Source: an archaeon (lineage in GTDB: Archaea; Thermoproteota; Nitrososphaeria; Nitrososphaerales; Gagatemarchaeaceae). Taken from it: a DNA stretch of 8,643 bases. This document shows positions 1-4,324 of the stretch, piece after piece; position 1 is the first letter of the stretch; every line of letters begins with the position of its first letter. The DNA lies in the NCBI GenBank assembly GCA_021822995.1, contig JAKAPN010000032.1, positions 1 to 8,643 on the forward strand, written 5' to 3'. The notes beneath the pieces were generated by a model. It saw nothing but the letters and a program-made list of their open reading frames with translations, was not told the DNA's origin and did not search any database. The position numbers and the translations under genes were made by a program.

Positions 1-111
1 GGGCTGCTTCTGGTAGTGGCGGTGGCAGCGTTCACCTTCATCGAAAGGAGCTACACCGCGGTCAAGGGGCTCGGGGCGGAGGGGCAGAAGCCGGCCGCGG
101 CTTCTCCGTAG
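1..111 (+). CDS. C-terminal fragment of a membrane protein (5' end outside window)
   Basis: Frame 1 is open from the first base to TAG at 109-111, giving 36 residues. The fragment begins with a hydrophobic run (LLLVVAVAAFTF), then a charged patch (IERSYTAVK) and an Ala/Pro-rich tail ending in AAASP. This looks like the last transmembrane helix and a short soluble tail of a membrane protein. The start and most of the protein lie left of the window, so no family can be assigned. The 6-bp inverted repeat at 122-138 and the T-run at 228-232 follow it and may end its transcript. Its orientation is opposite to that of the ATPase gene to the right, so the two are convergent. Confidence 0.5.
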   Translation, partial: GLLLVVAVAAFTFIERSYTAVKGLGAEGQKPAAASP

Positions 112-246
112 GGTCCCGCGTGGGTGAATCACTCACCCTGAGGCCGGGGCGAAGCGCGCAAGGGCCGTCCAGGCGCTCAGACAAGCGAAGCGTATACAAG
201 CGCATGATATAACCTAACCTTTGCCCCTTTTTCGCTAAGGCGCAGC
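112..246. other. Convergent intergenic region with hairpin and T-run
   Basis: No convincing gene is present. The region holds a perfect 6-bp inverted repeat (GGGTGA at 122-127 and TCACCC at 133-138, 5-base loop) just after the upstream stop. It also holds a run of five T at 228-232 that could act as a weak archaeal T-rich terminator on the + strand. The 9-mer GATATAACC at 206-214 recurs at 1469-1477. Confidence 0.35.
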
Positions 247-936
247 TTAGTTGGTTGCATTGCCTGACTGGATTTCCGACTCCCAGGGCCTCGGCTTGAA
301 GACCCTGGCGATCCCTTCGTACACCCGCCAGTCTGTCGTCACCAGGATAACCTTCCGGGCAAACTTCCGCCCCTCGATCAGAAGGGCTCTCAGGTTCGCG
401 TCCTGGGCGAACCGGTGCCCCTCCTCTATCACTATCACCCATTGTTTCAGCTCCCCCGCGTTCTTGAGATAGTTCAGGTGCCCGAATATCGCGGACGCCT
501 CCCCCTTCGAAGCCTCGACGTTCGGGTTAGAGACGAACCTGAATCGCCCCCCTCTATCCCACTTCCGCGAGAAGAGAGCCCCCAGGTCCGCCTTCTCCAG
601 CTCTTTGTATTCGTCTGTCACGTCCAGGACGAAGACGGGGCCGCCCCATCGGGTGAGAAGGTCCCTTACCGCCGTGGTCTTCCCCGCCCCCGACTCCCCG
701 GTCACTATCACCGGCTTGGTCCCGAGCCTTTCGAAGACTATCGAGTATTCGGCCGGCGGGATAGTCTGCCCTTTCGTCATTTCTAGGATGGTGTAATTGA
801 AGAGGGCTGAAAGGTTCCTGAATCCGAGCTCTTTCTTCAGGGCCTGGAGCTTCCGCCGGGTGTCCTTCGTCACCCTGATTGAAGTGGGTTTCTCGGGTGT
901 TGGCTGCCCTTCGCTCAAACTATTCCCCTCTGACAT
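247..936 (-). CDS. HerA/FtsK-superfamily (packaging-like) ATPase with N-terminal ribbon-helix-helix domain
   Basis: 229 aa from ATG at 936. After a Pro-rich leader, residues about 18-55 (TSIRVTKDTRRKLQALKKEL... SALFNYTI) fit a ribbon-helix-helix DNA-binding fold. Residues about 66-215 form a P-loop ATPase: Walker A GESGAGKT at 80-87, a HerA-like VLDVTDEY strand at 103-110, Walker B WVIVIEEGH at 166-174, and a sensor-like strand KVILVTTDW at 195-203. The size is close to the A32/P9-type genome-packaging ATPases of tailless viruses, which belong to the same superfamily. That role is inference; a plasmid-transfer or HerA-like motor is the alternative. The RHH fusion may tether the motor to a specific DNA site. 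The start is only 25 bases from that of the divergent 962-1192 gene, and no Shine-Dalgarno is visible, so the mRNA is probably leaderless. Confidence 0.8.
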   Translation of the reverse strand: MSEGNSLSEGQPTPEKPTSIRVTKDTRRKLQALKKELGFRNLSALFNYTILEMTKGQTIPPAEYSIVFERLGTKPVIVTGESGAGKTTAVRDLLTRWGGPVFVLDVTDEYKELEKADLGALFSRKWDRGGRFRFVSNPNVEASKGEASAIFGHLNYLKNAGELKQWVIVIEEGHRFAQDANLRALLIEGRKFARKVILVTTDWRVYEGIARVFKPRPWESEIQSGNATN

Positions 937-961
937 ACCAAACCGGGTTTAGACTGACAGG

Positions 962-1192
962 ATGGACTGGGAAGAGCTCACATGGGAGGGCGCCGCCGCG
1001 GTCGTGGCTGTCATCTTCCTGGCGGGTATGTTGTTCGTTGCGTACTATGATTATGTCGTTACTTCACGCGAATCGAGCCAGGCGATAGCGGGCCAGGCGG
1101 TCTTCGCGGTCGTGCTGCTTGCCGTCTTGGCGTGGGCGATTTACCAACAGATGCACGGCCCAAAGGTGTCGGGCCGAGGGTCTGTATGGTGA
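962..1192 (+). CDS. Small two-helix membrane protein
   Basis: 76 aa from ATG at 962. It has a short acidic N-terminus (MDWEELTWEG), a first hydrophobic helix at about residues 10-29, a polar loop (TSRESSQ) and a second helix at about 42-61. A basic, Gly-rich tail follows. It is divergent from the ATPase gene (25 bases apart) and convergent with the HTH gene, whose stop lies 12 bases away. It is the only + strand gene inside an otherwise minus-strand block. No family was recognised. A virion or cell-envelope membrane protein, or a small holin-like protein, is possible but unproven. The opposite strand here also has open frames, but they encode Arg/Pro-rich shadow sequence with no recognisable structure. 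Confidence 0.6.
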   Translation: MDWEELTWEGAAAVVAVIFLAGMLFVAYYDYVVTSRESSQAIAGQAVFAVVLLAVLAWAIYQQMHGPKVSGRGSVW

Positions 1193-1203
1193 TTCGTTTG
1201 GCG

Positions 1204-1464
1204 CTATTCTTCTTTCGTGAGGCGGGCCTGCTCTGCCTCGAGCCATGCCTTATCATAGAGGGTCCAGGGGTCCTGCTCCGATTCCGCAGGGCGCCAGAGC
1301 TGGCCCAGGGTGAGGCTCTTGTCCAGGTCCACGGCCGCCTTTGCGATAGTCCGGGCATAGTAGAAGCTGACCCCCAGCTCGACGGCCAGGGCCGAAAGGG
1401 TCACGGCCTTTCGTTCCTTTGCTAGCGCCTGGGCCTTTGCCACCTTCTCTCCAAACTTAGCCAT
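1204..1464 (-). CDS. Small helix-turn-helix DNA-binding protein
   Basis: 86 aa from ATG at 1464 (MAKFGEKVAK...). The frame stays open to a start at 1551, but the 29 extra residues are Cys/Thr-rich and unlike the rest, so I take the internal ATG. Residues about 20-45 (AVTLSALAVELGVSFYYARTIAKAA) fit a helix-turn-helix: helix, LGVS turn, recognition helix. The tail is acidic and Trp-containing, and may mediate dimerisation. An A/T box at 1493-1501 sits about 29-37 bases upstream of the start and could be its TATA element, giving a very short leader. GATATAACC at 1469-1477 is immediately upstream of the start and could be an operator. Probably a transcriptional regulator of the element. Confidence 0.65.
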   Translation of the reverse strand: MAKFGEKVAKAQALAKERKAVTLSALAVELGVSFYYARTIAKAAVDLDKSLTLGQLWRPAESEQDPWTLYDKAWLEAEQARLTKEE

Positions 1465-1468
1465 GCCA

Positions 1469-1501
1469 GATATAACCAAAGTGTGTGTGGGCAATAATTT
1501 T
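1469..1501 (-). promoter_or_regulatory. Candidate promoter/operator of the HTH gene
   Basis: On the minus strand an AAAATTATT box (plus-strand 1493-1501) lies about 29-37 bases before ATG 1464, roughly the spacing expected for an archaeal TATA box driving a leaderless or short-leader mRNA. A second A/T-rich motif, GGTTATATC (1469-1477), lies 4 bases before the ATG. It is too close to be the TATA box but is suited to a repressor site. Confidence 0.35.
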
Positions 1502-1612
1502 GTCCGCTCCCCGCACTCAGTAAGTGAGACAAAGAGAGTATAGAAGACCAAAAGGCCGGAGGAAACGAGCGACTTTGCAATACTGGACGATGAAGGGGCT
1601 CTCTTACGTCAG

Positions 1613-1629
1613 TCTTGAAATCTTCAAGA
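1613..1629. repeat. Perfect 7-bp inverted repeat (hairpin 1)
   Basis: TCTTGAA (1613-1619) and TTCAAGA (1623-1629) flank a 3-base loop. A competing 7-bp pairing also exists: CTCTCTT (1599-1605) with AAGAGAG (1626-1632), which would use part of the right arm. The two structures exclude each other. Confidence 0.6.
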
Positions 1630-1640
1630 GAGGGGGAGAC

Positions 1641-1661
1641 GGGAATCTAAAGGGGATTCCC
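1641..1661. repeat. Perfect 7-bp inverted repeat with 7-base spacer (hairpin 2)
   Basis: GGGAATC (1641-1647) and GATTCCC (1655-1661) are perfect complements around the 7-base spacer TAAAGGG. It directly abuts hairpin 3, which has the same 7-7-7 design. Both lie in the 3' flank of the minus-strand gene ending at 1685. Confidence 0.65.
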
Positions 1662-1682
1662 CCCTGGTGAGCTTAACCAGGG
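1662..1682. repeat. Perfect 7-bp inverted repeat with 7-base spacer (hairpin 3)
   Basis: CCCTGGT (1662-1668) and ACCAGGG (1676-1682) are perfect complements around the spacer GAGCTTA. The right arm ends 2 bases from the stop codon of the minus-strand gene at 1685. It may be a 3'-end stabiliser, a terminator or a protein-binding site. Confidence 0.65.
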
Positions 1683-1684
1683 AC

Positions 1685-2080
1685 TCAGCAGTTCGCTTTG
1701 ACGGACAGGATGTTAGACACGGCCCCGGTAGTCAAGTCACGGGCCTGGACCTGAATAGGGCAAGTCGGGAAGTTCGCCTGTGTGATCGGGGCGACGCAGC
1801 TTACATCACCGGTTCCCGTACAGTAAGCGTGGCCGGTCAGCGGACCGATATACACGGAGTCGGACGCCGGGACGCCTGACAGAGTGAACGTCACGGAATT
1901 CAGGGAAGTCGAATAGCCGAGGATTAGATTCTCGCCTGGCGTCGTCGAGCTGGGCGTCGACCCCCCTCCGTTCATGGACCCGAACCCTCCGACGATCGCC
2001 ATGCCGAACCCGGCGGCCCCGATGGCGGCCACGGCCAAGAGCAAGTACGTCCAGGAGTGGCCGCCGCCCTCTTCGCTCAT
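1685..2080 (-). CDS. Membrane-anchored extracellular or virion-surface protein, four cysteines
   Basis: 131 aa from ATG at 2080. It has a short acidic/Gly-rich start (MSEEGGGHSW), one hydrophobic helix at about residues 11-32 (TYLLLAVAAIGAAGFGMAIVGG), then a Gly/Ser/Thr/Pro linker. A beta-rich, low-charge domain follows, with Cys at 87, 95, 107 and 131. Four cysteines in an exported domain suggest two disulfides. The layout (N-terminal helix, Ser/Thr linker, beta domain) is what a pilin-like or virion surface protein would show, but no family was recognised. It starts 39 bases after the zinc-ribbon gene on the same strand, so it may belong to the same transcript. Three hairpins follow its stop. 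Confidence 0.7.
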   Translation of the reverse strand: MSEEGGGHSWTYLLLAVAAIGAAGFGMAIVGGFGSMNGGGSTPSSTTPGENLILGYSTSLNSVTFTLSGVPASDSVYIGPLTGHAYCTGTGDVSCVAPITQANFPTCPIQVQARDLTTGAVSNILSVKANC

Positions 2081-2119
2081 GGCAAGTCTAACCGATTTCT
2101 CGCAGCGTGGGCGCCGTCG

Positions 2120-2269
2120 TCAGACGGGGCGGACGTCCAGGCTGAATTTCGTGAAGTCCGGGAGCCGACCGCAGCGCCGACAGGCCCCCAGGGGCTCGGC
2201 CCCGAGGTTCCTTGGTCCGGCGGACGTCAGGACCCGCAGGGTTTCCCCGCAGCCGCAGACCTGGATCAC
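2120..2269 (-). CDS. 49-aa zinc-ribbon mini-protein
   Basis: GTG at 2269 overlaps the TGA of the upstream gene as GTGA; the stop is at 2120-2122. The protein has Cys5-x-Cys7 and Cys30-x2-Cys33, a complete four-Cys zinc-ribbon set (VCGCGE ... ACRRCGR). Between the two knuckles is a Leu/Pro/Gly loop, and an acidic/basic strand closes the protein (FSLDVRPV). The stop/start overlap and intact metal ligands argue that it is a real gene despite its size. It could bind nucleic acid or protein; the exact role is unknown. A perfect 16-bp palindrome (2270-2285) sits immediately upstream of the GTG and may control translation. Confidence 0.55.
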   Translation of the reverse strand: MIQVCGCGETLRVLTSAGPRNLGAEPLGACRRCGRLPDFTKFSLDVRPV

Positions 2270-2415
2270 CGGCAGAGCTCTGCCGCCTCGTTTCGGTTCA
2301 ACCCGTGCCGGCGGAGGAATCTATCGAAGTCCCGGCGTTCTTTAAGGGCCATTATCACGGTTTGGAGGGCGGCCCCCAAGAGGGCGAATACGACGACGGC
2401 CAGGATGAGGTTCAT
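2266..2415 (-). CDS. 49-aa single-helix membrane protein
   Basis: ATG at 2415, TGA at 2266-2268. Residues 2-23 form one hydrophobic helix (NLILAVVVFALLGAALQTVIMA). A strongly basic, amphipathic tail follows (LKERRDFDRFLRRHGLNRNE), the usual cytoplasmic-positive arrangement. The ATG overlaps the TGA of the upstream 37-aa ORF (ATGA), and its own stop overlaps the GTG of the zinc-ribbon gene (GTGA), so it sits in a translationally coupled chain. No family was recognised. A minor virion membrane protein or small regulator of a membrane complex would fit. Confidence 0.55.
   Translation of the reverse strand: MNLILAVVVFALLGAALQTVIMALKERRDFDRFLRRHGLNRNEAAELCR
2270..2285. repeat. Perfect 16-bp palindrome before the zinc-ribbon gene
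   Basis: CGGCAGAGCTCTGCCG is exactly self-complementary. It overlaps the last codons of the 49-aa membrane protein and ends one base before the GTG at 2269. It is a candidate operator or an RNA structure affecting translational coupling. Confidence 0.5.
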
Positions 2416-2525
2416 CTGGGCATTTCTCGGCCTGGAGGGCGGGGGTTTTCGACCGAAAAAGGACTAGCCGTAAGCGTGGGGTCGTCGTCCGCCAATAGCC
2501 CTCTTAGGTTACGCTTCGTGCTCAA
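2412..2525 (-). CDS. 37-aa ORF of unknown function, coupled on both sides
   Basis: TTG at 2525 overlaps the TGA of the 97-aa gene (TTGA). Its TGA at 2412-2414 overlaps the ATG of the 49-aa membrane protein (ATGA). The peptide is MSTKRNLRGL, then an acidic stretch (LADDDPTL), then a Pro-rich tail ending in REMPR. No transmembrane segment or known motif is visible. The only support is the exact overlap at both ends, which is the pattern of the neighbouring operon genes. It could instead be a non-coding spacer that happens to be open, so confidence is moderate to low. Confidence 0.35.
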   Translation of the reverse strand: MSTKRNLRGLLADDDPTLTASPFSVENPRPPGREMPR

Positions 2526-2815
2526 GCTGGATTAGCTCCTTTGGCACGGGTCCGGGCGATTGCGATAACTCTCTCTAGGTCCGACCTAGTTTGAAGGAGG
2601 GCCATGACCAAAGAGGCCCCATCCCGTACTCCTTTGTTTCGCGCTTCGTGGAAATCAAGCGTGGTCTTGGGGAAGCCCGCGACTTTGAGATATTTCCTGG
2701 TCCCGTCCGCCGTCTGATGGATCAGGACGATTTCGTAAGACTTCCCGAGCTCGCGGGCAGCCAGATACCGATAGGCCCCGCATCCGCAACGCTCTAGAGG
2801 TTGAAAGTGCTTCAC
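2522..2815 (-). CDS. 97-aa protein with N-terminal CxC, first gene of the minus-strand chain
   Basis: GTG start at 2815; an in-frame stop lies two codons upstream, so the start cannot be far off. Cys10-x-Cys12 (RCGCGAYRY) near the N-terminus is half of a zinc-binding pattern, with no second pair visible. An alpha/beta middle part follows (SYEIVLIHQTADGTRKYLKVAGF), then two amphipathic helices (HEARNKGVRDGASLVMALLQ and DLERVIAIARTRAK). I do not recognise the family. It heads a chain of four overlapping small genes (97, 37, 49 and 49 aa) and is divergent from the toxin-antitoxin pair. The TATA-like CTTACTA on the minus strand (plus coordinates about 2839-2845) is a possible promoter. Confidence 0.6.
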   Translation of the reverse strand: MKHFQPLERCGCGAYRYLAARELGKSYEIVLIHQTADGTRKYLKVAGFPKTTLDFHEARNKGVRDGASLVMALLQTRSDLERVIAIARTRAKGANPA

Positions 2816-2854
2816 ATATTACAAAACCGAACATTTCGTAGTAAGGCACTTTTG

Positions 2855-2882
2855 GGGCGTCAGAGTTTGGGCACTAGATTAT
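2855..2882. repeat. Direct repeat copy 1 (R1), left of the toxin-antitoxin pair
   Basis: This 28-base segment (GGGCGTCAGAGT, TTG, then GGCACTAGATTAT) matches 3446-3473 at 25 of 28 positions. It lies between the divergent starts at 2815 and 2912, and its right end overlaps the TATA-like box of the antitoxin gene. Confidence 0.75.
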
Positions 2883-2885
2883 TAA
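2875..2885 (+). promoter_or_regulatory. TATA-like box of the toxin-antitoxin operon
   Basis: TAGATTATTAA ends 27 bases before the antitoxin ATG at 2912, and no Shine-Dalgarno is visible between them, as in a leaderless archaeal promoter. It overlaps the end of repeat R1, so anything binding R1 could block it. Type II antitoxins commonly autoregulate in this way. Confidence 0.45.
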
Positions 2886-2911
2886 GAAGGGCAGGGACGA
2901 AACCGCCAGTC

Positions 2912-3067
2912 ATGGCCAGGGCTGTCGAGACTAAACAAGACCGTTCGCCCCCGCTCACCGAGGCCGAGGTCGAGGAGGCCAGGGCGAGCCGGAAGGAGAT
3001 CGGGGCGGGCAAAGCTAGAAGATTCGACAGAGTGCAGGACGCGGCGAAGTGGCTAGACTCGGCATAG
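2912..3067 (+). CDS. Type II antitoxin, RelB-like
   Basis: 51 aa from ATG at 2912. The frame is open further left to 2801, but that part crosses repeat R1 and the promoter, so the internal ATG is preferred. The charged peptide (LTEAEVEEARASRKEIGAGKARRFDRVQDAAKWLDS) resembles the C-terminal toxin-wrapping segment of RelB/Phd-type antitoxins: helix, Gly-Lys turn, then an Arg/Phe strand and a closing helix. No separate DNA-binding domain is evident in the short N-terminus. The stop TAG (3065-3067) is one base before the toxin start, the usual antitoxin-first operon order. Its job would be to neutralise the RelE-like toxin. Confidence 0.7.
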   Translation: MARAVETKQDRSPPLTEAEVEEARASRKEIGAGKARRFDRVQDAAKWLDSA

Positions 3068-3068
3068 A

Positions 3069-3344
3069 TTGACCTGGAGCATCGTCCTGACGCCGACTTT
3101 CAAGCGGGGGTACAAGAAGAAAGACGAGAGGATGAAGGGGCGGGTTCTTGAGGCGATCCATGTCCTTTCGGCGTCCGAGGACCCGAGGAGGTTCGGGGTC
3201 CCCAAGCACGGGCAGCTTAGAGGGACGTTCGCATACGAGCTCGGCAGCTCTAGCAGGATCCTATATGCGGTGGACCCCCGGGCCAGGGAGATCCTGTTTC
3301 TCAGGACGTGCTCTCACGCGGAAGTTTACAGAGACCAGCACTAG
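3069..3344 (+). CDS. RelE/ParE-superfamily toxin (likely mRNA interferase)
   Basis: 91 aa from TTG at 3069. An in-frame stop at 3054-3056 and the lack of other starts leave TTG as the only reasonable choice. The whole-length pattern fits the RelE fold: WSIVLTPTFKRGYKKKDERMKGRVLEAI (strand and helices), EDPRRFGVPKHGQLRGTFAYELG (edP..fG...L.G...y..g), then SSRILYAVDPRAREILFLRTCSHAEVYR. Arg63, Tyr66, His83 and Tyr87 occupy positions typical of RelE C-terminal catalytic and structural residues. RelE-type enzymes cleave ribosome-bound mRNA; ParE relatives target gyrase, and sequence alone does not fully separate them. A one-base gap from the antitoxin implies co-translation. Confidence 0.85.
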   Translation: MTWSIVLTPTFKRGYKKKDERMKGRVLEAIHVLSASEDPRRFGVPKHGQLRGTFAYELGSSSRILYAVDPRAREILFLRTCSHAEVYRDQH

Positions 3345-3464
3345 ATGGACAGCAGGAATCCGATTATCAGCCCCGGGGAAACCATGACGAGATAGAATCT
3401 TAGGAACTCGCGGGTCGTTCGTTCATTCTAACCGGGGTTCAGACCGGGCGTCAGAGTCCGGGCA
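3345..3464. other. Convergent intergenic region after the toxin
   Basis: No firm gene. It contains CCCCGGGG (3371-3378), the repeated GTTC words near 3417-3425, and the left part of repeat R2. On the minus strand a hydrophobic open stretch (…MVSPGLIIGFLLSI, stop 3341-3343) ends here. It has only a 14-codon reading from an ATG, so it is not called. Confidence 0.4.
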
Positions 3465-3473
3465 CTAGGTTAT
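3446..3473. repeat. Direct repeat copy 2 (R2), at the 3' end of the winged-helix gene
   Basis: 25 of 28 bases match R1 (2855-2882); the repeat period is 591 bases. R2 contains the stop codon and last two codons of the minus-strand gene 3465-4268. It also sits in a GTCCGG ... CCGGAC inverted repeat (3456-3461 / 3474-3479) that R1 lacks. Confidence 0.75.
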
Positions 3474-4268
3474 CCGGACGTTATTCTTAGGGCAGGCTTG
3501 ACACGTTCCCCTCAAAGGGCTGCCGTGCTCTACACTCTTTCTAATGGCCTCTATTTCACCAAAGGCTCTATTGTAGGTATCAATCATCTCCCGGAACCCT
3601 TTGGCGCCCACAATCTTCCTGAGCTTTTCGCCGGGGTCAATCTTCACGAGCTTGAAGGCCGGTCCCCGGAGTGTCTCGCCGGTAACAGGCCTTGGAATCC
3701 CCTTCCGGCTGGGTATCGGCGAATATGTGTGCGGTTGTGGCGAATATGTGTACGGTTGTCTTAGTCGGTCGAAAAATGGGGTCTCGTAGATTCGCCCAAC
3801 TTCTGAATCCGGGCGAGATTTTGATTCATATTTCACTTCCCATCCCCTCAACTTTTGAATAGCGGACCATTCGTTGGCATAGCCGCTTTCCAAGTGACTA
3901 CGAAATAGCTCTAATTCTTGGGGGTCCGCCGGAGGGCGCTCTTCCATGGCAGCATATGGAAGGACATTACGATTCTGTCTTAGAAGATCCTTTAGAGAGA
4001 TGACATCCAACAGAATCGTCGAATGGTTTAGGGCAACGTCGTACTCGTCCTTTGTATATTGAGGTATGCCCGCATCGGAGGCTAGCCATTTCCCGGTAGC
4101 CTCGTCCTTAGCCACTAGGTTCAGGCCTTTAGGGCCGTACTCGTGAAGCCACCGCACTAGATTCTTATGGCTGATTGACGTCCGCTGTTCAAGTTCGCCG
4201 AAAGTCCCTGGTTGGCGCCTAATTTCAGCCAGGAGTCGCTTCTTTTCGTCAATTTTTGGAGCCGGCAT
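3465..4268 (-). CDS. Winged-helix DNA-binding protein, 267 aa
   Basis: ATG at 4268 is preferred over the TTG nine codons upstream because an A/T promoter element lies about 29 bases before it. Residues about 8-65 (KKRLLAEIRRQPGTFGELEQRTSISHKNLVRWLHEYGPKGLNLV, then TGKWL) fit a winged helix: helix, helix-turn-helix with SHKNLVRWL as recognition helix, and wing. The middle and C-terminal parts (residues 70-267) are unrecognised. They include a 7-residue tandem duplication, QPYTYSP-QPHTYSP, and a C-terminal CQACPKNN with two Cys. DNA of this gene is visibly A/T-richer than its neighbours, suggesting a different origin. Its 3' end is duplicated as R1 beyond the toxin-antitoxin pair. Probably a regulator; possibly it controls the divergent replication operon. 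Confidence 0.7.
   Translation of the reverse strand: MPAPKIDEKKRLLAEIRRQPGTFGELEQRTSISHKNLVRWLHEYGPKGLNLVAKDEATGKWLASDAGIPQYTKDEYDVALNHSTILLDVISLKDLLRQNRNVLPYAAMEERPPADPQELELFRSHLESGYANEWSAIQKLRGWEVKYESKSRPDSEVGRIYETPFFDRLRQPYTYSPQPHTYSPIPSRKGIPRPVTGETLRGPAFKLVKIDPGEKLRKIVGAKGFREMIDTYNRAFGEIEAIRKSVEHGSPLRGTCQACPKNNVRIT
3718..3759. repeat. 21-base tandem duplication inside the winged-helix gene
   Basis: Two adjacent 21-base units, 3718-3738 and 3739-3759, share GGCGAATATGTGT and CGGTTGT and differ at a single base (3731 G versus 3752 A). It is an exact multiple of three, so it keeps the frame and produces the QPYTYSP/QPHTYSP repeat in the protein. Confidence 0.8.
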
Positions 4269-4290
4269 TGTCCCCAAACTCCATATGAGG

Positions 4291-4315
4291 GACAATACAT
4301 AAGGCTTGTGGAGGT
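4291..4315. promoter_or_regulatory. Shared divergent promoter region and Shine-Dalgarno of the replication operon
   Basis: The A/T element CAATACATAAGG (4293-4304) lies about 27 bases from GTG 4325 on the + strand and about 29 bases from ATG 4268 on the minus strand. One element may thus serve as TATA box in both directions. On the + strand GGAGGT (4310-4315), nine bases before the GTG, is a strong Shine-Dalgarno and fixes that start. Confidence 0.45.
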
Positions 4316-4324
4316 TGATAGAAA

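Noticed and set aside
62..442. 126-aa minus-strand ORF, or its 47-aa version from ATG 205
   Set aside because: The first part is a shadow of the ATPase gene in another frame. The remainder is Arg/Pro-rich and overlaps the convergent gene end. GATATAACC beside ATG 205 was noted separately.
1974..2535. + strand ORFs over the mini-gene chain
   Set aside because: Arg/Pro/Gly-rich translations with no domains. The minus strand has transmembrane and zinc-ribbon proteins with exact stop/start overlaps, so the + strand ORFs are shadows.
3341..3430. Hydrophobic minus-strand peptide ending in MVSPGLIIGFLLSI
   Set aside because: The 28-codon open stretch looks like a membrane peptide but has no start codon until 14 codons before its stop, and it overlaps the toxin stop. 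Too weak to call.
3431..3480. tRNA-like 3' end (GGGGTTCAGACCGGG) near R2 as an integration site
   Set aside because: The TTC-containing loop has only a self-complementary 4-bp CCGG stem and no acceptor or anticodon arms around it, so it is not a tRNA.
4150..4170. A further copy of the GCACTAGAT word inside the winged-helix gene (and one at the toxin stop)
   Set aside because: Only about nine bases match and nothing outside them aligns with R1/R2. Probably chance, although the word occurs several times between 2870 and 4170.
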